From contig DFGW01000242.1 of NCBI GenBank assembly GCA_002372465.1, forward strand, positions 1 to 6,304: a DNA stretch of 6,304 nucleotides, written 5' to 3'. Below the pieces are notes generated by a model, which saw only the letters and a program-made list of their open reading frames with translations, had not been told where the DNA came from and did no database searches. The DNA comes from Butyrivibrio sp. UBA3740. Lineage in GTDB: Bacteria; Bacillota; Clostridia; Lachnospirales; Lachnospiraceae. A program made the position numbers and the translations under genes. Positions 1-5,190 of this stretch are shown here, piece by piece (within the stretch, counting starts at the first letter, position 1; every line of letters starts with the position of its first letter).

Positions 1-254
1 CCCATAGCAGAACACATGATGCAAACTGCATTAGGATCTGCAGCCTTGATTCCCTTCAAGGCTCCGATACCATCAAGCTCGGGCATTGTGATATCAAGAG
101 TTACAAGGTCGGGCTTCAACTCATTATATTTCTCAATAGCGACTTTTCCGTTCTCAGCTTCTCCGGCAATTTCGTATCCGTTCTTAGAAAGGATATCCTT
201 AAGCATCATGCGCATGAAAGCGGCATCATCAGTAATGAGTATTCTTTTTCCCAT
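1..254 (-). CDS. cheY: CheY-like response regulator, receiver domain only in view (partial, 3' end outside window)
   Basis: Single receiver domain of a chemotaxis-type response regulator, a cytoplasmic phosphorelay output that in its family is phosphorylated by CheA and binds the flagellar switch. The visible 84 codons begin MGKRILITDDAAFMRMM. They contain the acidic pair D9-D10 (Mg2+ binding), the phospho-acceptor D54 in TLDITMPELDG, and S82 in CSAMG at the place of the conserved Thr/Ser. The conserved Lys and the last alpha/beta units are beyond the left edge. The start is ATG at 252-254, preceded by GGAGG (cctcc at 261-265) with a 6-nt gap. The 140 nt upstream carry a separate promoter candidate, so the gene need not depend on the pilus-like operon that ends at 395. 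The DDAAFMR and CSAMG wording is typical of clostridial CheY. A stand-alone receiver with another output is possible, as the partner genes are not visible. Confidence 0.88.
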   Translation of the reverse strand, partial: MGKRILITDDAAFMRMMLKDILSKNGYEIAGEAENGKVAIEKYNELKPDLVTLDITMPELDGIGALKGIKAADPNAVCIMCSAM

Positions 255-283
255 ATTGAACCTCCAATAAGTTGATTTTTTAT

Positions 284-305
284 TGGTACATAATCTATTG
301 TACCA
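284..305. repeat. Perfect 7-bp inverted repeat over the cheY promoter
   Basis: Arms TGGTACA (284-290) and TGTACCA (299-305) flank an 8-nt spacer. The repeat covers the proposed extended -10 element and reaches the predicted transcription start. It could be an operator for a dimeric regulator. It is less likely to be an RNA hairpin, because one arm lies upstream of the predicted start. No regulator family can be named from this site. Confidence 0.5.
297..305 (-). promoter_or_regulatory. Extended -10 promoter candidate for the cheY-like gene
   Basis: Read on the minus strand this is TGGTACAAT: a TACAAT -10 hexamer (+ strand 297-302) with the TGn extension (303-305). No good -35 hexamer lies 17 nt upstream, which fits an extended -10 promoter. 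The start of transcription would fall near 290, leaving a leader of about 36 nt before the ATG. No SigD-type (TAAA / CCGATAT) flagellar promoter was recognised here. Confidence 0.45.
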
Positions 306-394
306 CGTTATTTGTTCTGTGCGCGTAAAATCGTACTGCAAAAAATTAAAATTTGATAAAGTCTTAAAGAAAATTGTTTGAAATGTTGACGCAG

Positions 395-811
395 TTACCT
401 GGCAACCGGAAGCGTGGTGTCATAGCTGAAATTGCTGTGATTCACTATCTGCCATTGGATTATGTCGGCGCTATTGTCTGAATTGGTTGAGTTGTTTGCG
501 CTATTTGACCTGATCGCAATGTCCAGAGTCTGGTTATCGGTTATTGGTATACTTTCTTTCATTATACCATTCTCTTCGCCTGTTTCATACCCCGAATTTA
601 CAGCAGCTACAAAGGCATTTCCCTTGTGACAGGCTTCGTAATACATGCGCTGTCTTTCTGCCAGATTGTCGCTTAAATTGTAGTCTGCCTTGGAGTTTAC
701 CAAAGTCAGGGTGGCAAAAGAGATTATGGACAGCACTGCGAAGATCAGAAGAATTGAGGCTGATCCCACATGCGAGCCGTGAGAATTGTTACTGGAACCC
801 ATATTACTCAT
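395..811 (-). CDS. Small single-TM protein resembling a GspK/PilX-type minor pilin
   Basis: 138 aa: a short Ser/Asn/Gly/His-rich N-terminus, one hydrophobic helix at about residues 18-38 (ILLIFAVLSIISFATLTLV), then a helical stretch with NLSDNLAERQRMYYEA and a polar C-terminal part with a Ser/Asn-rich patch near 102-115. The helix followed by a continuing amphipathic helix, and the lack of Glu at pilin position +5 if cleavage is after G16, recall GspK and PilX, which cap or prime pseudopili. This is an inference from shape, not a firm family match. It is the last gene of the operon and its first 8 nt overlap the end of the 804-1361 gene. The ATG at 809-811 has AGGA about 7 nt upstream. A second in-frame ATG at 800-802, just past the upstream stop and 9 nt after a GGGGG run, is a possible alternative start. 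No clear terminator follows. Confidence 0.75.
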   Translation of the reverse strand: MSNMGSSNNSHGSHVGSASILLIFAVLSIISFATLTLVNSKADYNLSDNLAERQRMYYEACHKGNAFVAAVNSGYETGEENGIMKESIPITDNQTLDIAIRSNSANNSTNSDNSADIIQWQIVNHSNFSYDTTLPVAR

Positions 812-1361
812 CCCCCTTTCCTATGTAGCAGTCTACTTTGTTCTTAAGGATTATCCTGTTTTCATCTTCGGCTACGTTTTCGTGGTCTTCTTCGAGTCCT
901 TCCACATTCAGGACTATTATATCGCCCACCATTGCTTTGCCTTCAGGAATTACGCCGTAATCGGTCACATCGCTGTAAACTGAGCTTGCATCTTCTTCCT
1001 GGATATTTATATAGGCCTCGTAGGTAGCATCAGATAATCTACTCTCAATAAGTTCCCAGTCCTTGTTAAAGAACAGGATGAGCCGTCCTTCCTTTCCCGG
1101 CTGGTCATCAGGGGCTGTTGTAATATAGGCTTCTGGGTAGAGGGCAGTAATAGCCTCTAAATCTCCGCTGCTTCCTGTAAATGCCTCAGAGAGATTCTGG
1201 GACCAGATCACAGCATTTGAAAGGCTCTCGGTCTTTTCCGCCAGAATGTGGGCAGAGACAAAAAGCCTTACGCAGACAGCTGCAGAAAGGGAGAAAAACA
1301 TGATCGCCACTATTAGTTCCATAAGGAACAGACTTAATTTTGAATTATGCTGGCCATTCAT
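804..1361 (-). CDS. Prepilin-like protein with type IV pilin-type N-terminus (minor pseudopilin)
   Basis: 185 aa. The N-terminus carries a short basic leader and then S10-LFLMELIVAIMFF, matching the type III signal layout with Glu at mature position +5 (E15) inside a helix of about residues 11-36. The residue before the presumed cleavage site is Ser rather than the usual Gly. A globular, acidic C-terminal part follows (residues about 65-185). Prepilins of this class are cleaved by a prepilin peptidase and polymerise on a GspF/PilC platform; both functions here are inferred. It starts 6 nt after the stop of the 1368-1856 gene, in the same frame and with no Shine-Dalgarno sequence at a useful distance (the nearest AGGAG is 16 nt away). 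This suggests re-initiation by ribosomes finishing the upstream gene. By position and motif it is the best GspI/GspJ-like candidate of the operon. Confidence 0.85.
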   Translation of the reverse strand: MNGQHNSKLSLFLMELIVAIMFFSLSAAVCVRLFVSAHILAEKTESLSNAVIWSQNLSEAFTGSSGDLEAITALYPEAYITTAPDDQPGKEGRLILFFNKDWELIESRLSDATYEAYINIQEEDASSVYSDVTDYGVIPEGKAMVGDIIVLNVEGLEEDHENVAEDENRIILKNKVDCYIGKGDE

Positions 1362-1367
1362 AAAAGC

Positions 1368-1856
1368 TTAGGGCATGCTCCTTTTTGCAATGTAAAGGTT
1401 ATCGCTACTTCCGTCTTCAAGTACGATGGAAACACTTATAAGGCGGTCAGAAATTTCTTTTATCTCGAAGGAAGCAACCTGCAGTATCTTCTGTCCTGAT
1501 TGGGGGTAGAAGGTACCCAGATCATCTCTGGCATAGAGCTCGCAAAGATTTCCCTCGTAATCATAAATATAGGTGTTGTATAGGGTTCCGTTTATTTCTT
1601 CAGACATTACCAGGGCGTTTTCGCCAAAGATTTCTTTTACGTAAACGGCGCCTTTGTTGTCGGACTGTCTGATCTTCTCTGTCACATAAGCGCAGGCTAT
1701 TCTGTGGGAGTTATTGTCTGCCATCAGTGCTACGTTCTTTTTGTAAATGCTGGCTCCTATTGCTATTACAGACAGAGCCGAGAGCACAAACAAAAGCATC
1801 AGGCATATGACAAAGACGGAATCTATCATATGATGTTTGTTTTTGTTAAGTTCCAT
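1368..1856 (-). CDS. DUF4860-like single-TM protein of the pilus-like operon
   Basis: 162 aa. A basic, His-containing start (MELNKNKHHM) is followed by a hydrophobic helix at about 11-36, an amphipathic helix with ACAYVTEKIRQSD (54-66), and a beta-rich C-terminal domain containing YIYDYEGNLCELYARDD (97-112). I recognise this layout as that of proteins annotated DUF4860 in Lachnospiraceae pilus-like clusters; the assignment is from memory of the family's appearance. The helix plus EKIRQ segment recalls GspJ/PilW minor pilins, but a canonical Gly-x4-Glu cleavage motif is absent. The start at 1854-1856 has GAGG 7 nt upstream, and this site overlaps the TAG stop of the 1861-2196 gene, so translation is probably coupled. 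A structural role next to the platform protein is inferred. Confidence 0.82.
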   Translation of the reverse strand: MELNKNKHHMIDSVFVICLMLLFVLSALSVIAIGASIYKKNVALMADNNSHRIACAYVTEKIRQSDNKGAVYVKEIFGENALVMSEEINGTLYNTYIYDYEGNLCELYARDDLGTFYPQSGQKILQVASFEIKEISDRLISVSIVLEDGSSDNLYIAKRSMP

Positions 1857-1860
1857 AAAA

Positions 1861-2196
1861 CTACCTCAGAATAACTGTGTAATCAGGGTAAAGGTTTGCT
1901 GCAATGGGCTGATAATCCACAAAAAAGGTATCTTTATCGTAGGTCAGTCCGTAGTGCTCCTCCATGTACTCCAGGGTAGGAGGATACTGGCCCTCTATGG
2001 CATAGCACTGAACGATGTCTCTGGCTATGGCCTTTTCCAGTGATTCCTGCTGCTTTTCAATGGTGCTCTTTCCGGAGTATTCAACAGCCAGAATGAAGAA
2101 CACGGCGATCAGGACAAAAATGGCAATGGAAATAAACCGGTAAAACCAGCCCGGAAGAGAAAACATATTCTGTTCCTTATCAAGTCTGTTTGACAT
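1861..2196 (-). CDS. Small membrane protein of the pilus-like operon, pseudopilin-like
   Basis: 111 aa. A cytoplasmic N-terminus of about 20 residues leads into one TM helix at about 22-40 (ISIAIFVLIAVFFILAVEY). A charged helix follows (45-62), then CYAIEGQYPPTLEYMEEHYGL (64-84) and a Tyr-rich end with NLYPDYTVILR. The pattern helix, AxEGxYPP, LxYLxxxYGL resembles the region after the N-terminal helix of GspG-like pseudopilins, but there is no recognisable prepilin peptidase site. I cannot name a characterised family. It starts 13 nt after gspF, with GAGG 8 nt before the ATG at 2194-2196, and its stop lies inside the ribosome binding site of the next gene. Its place directly after gspF is that of gspG in type II secretion operons. 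Confidence 0.75.
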   Translation of the reverse strand: MSNRLDKEQNMFSLPGWFYRFISIAIFVLIAVFFILAVEYSGKSTIEKQQESLEKAIARDIVQCYAIEGQYPPTLEYMEEHYGLTYDKDTFFVDYQPIAANLYPDYTVILR

Positions 2197-2209
2197 TTGA
2201 ATTGCCTCT

Positions 2210-3265
2210 TTATCCGATGGTTGTCATGATGCCCATAAGTGGAAGTATTACTGACAAAAGAATCATTCCAACAATTACAGAAAGGATGATAACAAGGGTT
2301 GGCTCAAGGATTGAGATAAGAGAGTAGATCCTCTTTTCGGTATCTTTTTCAATACGCTCAGATACCTGCTTCATGGCCTGATCCATGGAACCTGACTGGA
2401 AGCCCACTGCGATCATCTGTGAATAGAAGGAGGTGAAGATATCCGTCTTTTCAAGAGCCTCAGGGAAGCTGTCGCCATCCAGAAGAAGGTTTCGGCAGCT
2501 CTCAATCTTTTCTTTCATTTCATCGCTGTCAGCAAGCTTTTTTACCAGGGCGAGACCCTCGTAGGTATCCATACCACTTGAAAGAGTAAGGACCATTCCG
2601 CTGGCAAAGCGCTCAATCTCGATTTCAGTAAGGAGCCTCCTGGTAGGTCCCCATTTGCGCATAAGCTTTTTAAAGTTCGCTCTTCCTGAAGAAGTGGAAG
2701 AGAAGTAGATAAAGAGCACGCCGATGATAACCAGAATTGCTACCATCACTATTGAGTAGTTATTGAGGGCGTTACCCATATTCAGAAGGGACTGGGCAAA
2801 TCCGCTCATGTTGGTTCCCAGTTGTGCAAACACCTGATTAAAAATGGGCAGTACCTTCATGATAAGAACAAGGACAACTATCAGCATCATGAATACCATG
2901 ATAAGGGGATAGCTTACGGCGCTCTTTATATTGGACTCGATATTTTCTTCCCTGTCATAGTAGTCCGCCAGGGATTCCATTACCGTATCCATATTTCCGG
3001 ATTCCTCACCGATGGTCACCATATGTACCACATAGTCAGGGAAGGCTTCAGTCATTTCCAAAGACACATGGAATTTCTCCCCACTGCGGAGTACCTGGCT
3101 TATGGAGTCAAAGAGCTTTTTGGCGGAAGCATCCTTTGTATCCTGTGCCAGCAGGTCTATTCCGTCTGCCGGTGCGATGCCTGCACGAAGGAGCAGGGAC
3201 ATCTGTCTGCAGAAGGTGGATATTTCATTACTTTTGAGTTTTCCTATTTTTGCTGTAGTACTCAT
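2210..3265 (-). CDS. Type II secretion/type IV pilus inner-membrane platform protein, GspF/PilC family
   Basis: 351 aa, slightly shorter than the usual ~400-aa GspF/PilC. It has the expected duplicated cytoplasmic domain. Repeat one (about 15-118) includes FCRQMSLLLRAGI and GEESGNMD (86-93). Repeat two (about 218-320) includes FASGMVLTLSSGM and GFQSGSMD (288-295). TM helices lie near 120-140 (after SYP), 172-188 and 324-345 (after EPT). Proteins of this family form the membrane platform that couples the cytoplasmic assembly ATPase to pilin extraction and polymerisation. The short N-terminus lacks most of the extra region before domain one. The ATG at 3263-3265 has GGAGG 4 nt upstream and follows the lipoprotein gene by 23 nt. 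This is the gene that anchors the interpretation of the operon. No GspE/PilB ATPase lies next to it in this window. Confidence 0.96.
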   Translation of the reverse strand: MSTTAKIGKLKSNEISTFCRQMSLLLRAGIAPADGIDLLAQDTKDASAKKLFDSISQVLRSGEKFHVSLEMTEAFPDYVVHMVTIGEESGNMDTVMESLADYYDREENIESNIKSAVSYPLIMVFMMLIVVLVLIMKVLPIFNQVFAQLGTNMSGFAQSLLNMGNALNNYSIVMVAILVIIGVLFIYFSSTSSGRANFKKLMRKWGPTRRLLTEIEIERFASGMVLTLSSGMDTYEGLALVKKLADSDEMKEKIESCRNLLLDGDSFPEALEKTDIFTSFYSQMIAVGFQSGSMDQAMKQVSERIEKDTEKRIYSLISILEPTLVIILSVIVGMILLSVILPLMGIMTTIG

Positions 3266-3288
3266 CTTGCCTCCAATATTGAAAAGAG

Positions 3289-4317
3289 TTAGTAGATGTA
3301 TTTTACTGAGTAATTTGAACCGTCACCGATGAATTCTTTTAAGGATTTGTCCTTCATGTTCGATGCAAAGGTCGGATCCATAAGGGACCAGTCTGTTCCG
3401 TCAAACTCGATAATCCCGTTGACCCATCCCACATCTTCTATATAAGTGGAAAGCCAAGCGTGATAGGCTGTTCCGGCATATCCGATTTCCATTCTTGTGG
3501 GAATCCTCTGACTTCGCAGCATTGAGGTCATAAGCGCTGCATAGTCCAGACATATTCCTGTTTTTGTGGCAAGGACTTCGTCTACGTCCGGTATATAACC
3601 GCTTTGAACGGTTTCAGCTTCATTATGATCATAAACAATATTGCTTATCATGAAGTTGTAGACCTCTGAGACTACTTCAAGGTCGCTATTGCAAACGTAG
3701 GCCAGGTCGGAGCCTTTTTTTACAGCTTCATTGGAGCTGGCAAAGGCCACATACTGATTGGGGTAGAGGAAAGGTGAAAACTCGTTGGTGATACTCACCT
3801 CAACCATCTGGGAGAAGGCTTGGGAATACTGGGTACCTTCGATGTTCTCGAAGACATTTATCATGTATTCACCGTTTCCTGACTGAAGAGGGAACACCTC
3901 ATCAAGCTGCTGGGTGGTTGACAGATTGTATGTGTAAGTGACGGAATTGGGGCCGGTTATCTGGAGCTTAACCTTTGGAGAAGAACCGGTGTACCTTACG
4001 ACCACGTATCCTTCAGAAATATTTGAAGCATCCAGGTGCGCATATTCATTTTCATAGACGGTGGTACCGGGAGCTTCAGGCACAAGACAAACAGGAGTAT
4101 TGTCACGGCTTCCTTTTACTCTGTCTGCAGCGGGAACCTCCTCTGAGGACTGGGTACTCTGGATATCCGGGGATGCCTTTGAACCCTGGTTATCCAGCAC
4201 CGGAGTAGAACCTGAAGACTCTCCGCAGGCAGATAGTGAAGCAATGGCAAAACTCGTTACAAGAATCAGAGATAAGCCATATGAGATTTTTCTTTTTAAT
4301 CTGTTATAGATGTCCAT
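3289..4317 (-). CDS. Exported lipoprotein with transglutaminase-like domain
   Basis: 342 aa. A lipoprotein signal peptide is clear: basic start (RLKRK), hydrophobic stretch 11-29, lipobox LSAC with C31 as lipidation site. A Ser/Thr/Gln-rich linker follows (about 35-75), then a beta-rich region (about 85-180) that resembles no domain I can name, then a transglutaminase-core domain. The catalytic triad appears intact: C256 in TKTGICLDYAALM, H286 in AYHAWLSTYI, D314 in LMDPTF. Family members are cysteine peptidases, transglutaminases or related acyl-transfer enzymes; the substrate cannot be told. It should act at the outer face of the membrane. Being in the middle of the pilus-like operon, it may process or link filament subunits or cell wall. 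The ATG is 3 nt after the stop of the GGDEF gene, in frame, with no Shine-Dalgarno sequence, which points to translational coupling. Confidence 0.93.
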   Translation of the reverse strand: MDIYNRLKRKISYGLSLILVTSFAIASLSACGESSGSTPVLDNQGSKASPDIQSTQSSEEVPAADRVKGSRDNTPVCLVPEAPGTTVYENEYAHLDASNISEGYVVVRYTGSSPKVKLQITGPNSVTYTYNLSTTQQLDEVFPLQSGNGEYMINVFENIEGTQYSQAFSQMVEVSITNEFSPFLYPNQYVAFASSNEAVKKGSDLAYVCNSDLEVVSEVYNFMISNIVYDHNEAETVQSGYIPDVDEVLATKTGICLDYAALMTSMLRSQRIPTRMEIGYAGTAYHAWLSTYIEDVGWVNGIIEFDGTDWSLMDPTFASNMKDKSLKEFIGDGSNYSVKYIY

Positions 4318-4320
4318 AGT

Positions 4321-5061
4321 TTAAGAGAGAATCTGTGGTGTTTCCCGAAGCTTTCTGTAACCAAGGGAAACCAGGTCAGAGATCTTTTCTTTATGTTCAT
4401 CGCAATTAAGGGCTCTGGCATAGGATACTTCCACAGGAGAGCCGACCTTCATGTCGTTGTATCCGTGAATCCTTTGGCCCAGGTCTAAAAGGAACATATC
4501 GGCCTTGGTTGAATCACAGTCTTCAATAAGGATGATGAATTCGTTTCCGCCGTTGCGGCCCACATAGCCGTAGTTTTCACTGACATCTTCAAGCATGGTG
4601 CCGAATTCGGAGATGAGCCAGTTGCCGTTTGTATGTCCGTCGCTGGCATTTATGGTGTTAAGGTTGGAGAGCTGCATTACAAAAAATCCGGCATTTGCAA
4701 GACGCTCAGGGCTGTTAAAGCTATCAATAAGCAGATCACAGCTGTATCTGTTTGGAAGACCTGTCAGATGATCGATGTAAGCCAGTTTGTTAAGATGCCT
4801 TCCTATAGAAGCAGTTCTTCTGAGTATATAGAAATCAATGATGATGAAAATTACAAAAATGACAAGACTGAGTGCAACCACAACGAAGAATGCAGGAGTG
4901 GAAGCATCAGAGAGCTGATGGTAGAGATCCTTGTTGGTGTGGAACAGGATTCCAAGAACAGCGGTCAGAATGACCAGAATGACAAGGGAAATGACTTTAT
5001 AGATATATATGGTGTTATATATGTTGACTCTTTTGCTCTTGTCATAGAACTCGGGTTTCAT
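4321..5061 (-). CDS. Two-TM membrane protein with degenerate GGDEF domain
   Basis: 246 aa from the ATG at 5059-5061. TM helices at about 21-40 and 57-80 enclose a loop of about 16 residues outside the membrane, followed by a cytoplasmic GGDEF domain. The family landmark AYIDHLTGLPNRYSCDLLI (94-112) is clear. However, the signature is GGNEF (171-175), with Asn at the metal-binding acidic position, and the first metal Asp of the usual DxDxFK is replaced (FFVMQLSNLN; Q130). No RxxD inhibitory site precedes the signature. Diguanylate cyclase activity is therefore unlikely; nucleotide binding or a scaffold role is possible. I chose this start because GGGAGG lies 6 nt upstream. A TTG at 5086-5088 would add nine residues but has no such site. 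First gene of the pilus-like operon, coupled to the lipoprotein gene by a 3-nt gap. Confidence 0.92.
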   Translation of the reverse strand: MKPEFYDKSKRVNIYNTIYIYKVISLVILVILTAVLGILFHTNKDLYHQLSDASTPAFFVVVALSLVIFVIFIIIDFYILRRTASIGRHLNKLAYIDHLTGLPNRYSCDLLIDSFNSPERLANAGFFVMQLSNLNTINASDGHTNGNWLISEFGTMLEDVSENYGYVGRNGGNEFIILIEDCDSTKADMFLLDLGQRIHGYNDMKVGSPVEVSYARALNCDEHKEKISDLVSLGYRKLRETPQILS

Positions 5062-5067
5062 CCAGCG

Positions 5068-5073
5068 CCTCCC
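5068..5073 (-). promoter_or_regulatory. Ribosome binding site deciding the GGDEF gene start
   Basis: GGGAGG on the minus strand, 6 nt before the ATG at 5059-5061. It lies inside the coding part that a TTG start at 5086-5088 would imply, and so argues for the shorter 246-aa protein. Confidence 0.75.
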
Positions 5074-5090
5074 TATGTATCCCCACAAAG

Positions 5091-5109
5091 TCAGGTATAA
5101 AGATCAGGT
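5091..5109 (-). repeat. Short direct repeat in the operon leader
   Basis: On the minus strand ACCTGA occurs twice, 13 nt apart (+ strand 5104-5109 and 5091-5096), each followed by a CTTT-type stretch. It lies between the candidate promoter and the GGDEF start. It may be chance, or a site for a regulator. Confidence 0.3.
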
Positions 5110-5132
5110 TAAAGCGAACATTGCCTTATTAC

Positions 5133-5161
5133 ATTTTACTACAATATTTTTACGTAATAAA
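5133..5161 (-). promoter_or_regulatory. Promoter candidate for the pilus-like operon
   Basis: On the minus strand TAAAAT (5133-5138) makes a fair -10, with TTTATT (5156-5161) 17 nt upstream as a weak -35, in a very AT-rich stretch that also holds the palindrome TTACGTAA (5150-5157). The leader to the ATG at 5061 would be about 65-70 nt. The 129-nt gap after the phosphatase gene is the only long gap above the operon, so an operon promoter is expected here. The exact hexamers are uncertain, and read-through from 5191-6012 is possible since no terminator is evident. Confidence 0.33.
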
Positions 5162-5190
5162 GTTTGGAAATTAACTTGTAGGGATTTTTA

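Noticed and set aside
16..270. Plus-strand open frame of 84 codons at the left edge
   Set aside because: The opposite strand encodes an unmistakable CheY receiver domain over the same bases.
544..983. Two overlapping plus-strand open frames of 94 and 65 codons
   Set aside because: Both are antisense to the minor-pilin-like genes, with no family resemblance and no plausible start site.
2822..3292. Plus-strand open frame of 156 codons
   Set aside because: It lies antisense inside the clear GspF gene, has a Tyr/His-rich composition without domain sense, and has no ribosome binding site. It is a shadow frame.
5059..5088. Longer GGDEF protein beginning at the TTG at 5086-5088
   Set aside because: The GGGAGG site directly before the ATG at 5059-5061 and the rarer TTG codon favour the shorter form.
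4633..5100. Plus-strand open frame of 155 codons
   Set aside because: It is antisense to the GGDEF protein gene. The minus-strand reading has recognisable motifs and TM segments while this one has none.
5062..5190. Possible c-di-GMP riboswitch upstream of the pilus-like operon
   Set aside because: Clostridial pilus operons can carry such riboswitches, but the leader after the likely promoter is only about 70 nt and shows none of the conserved c-di-GMP-I or -II motifs I know.
5161..5190. Terminator after the phosphatase gene (AAGTT ... AACTT pairing)
   Set aside because: The arms are only 5 bp and A/T-rich, with no following U-run, so it is too weak to call a rho-independent terminator.
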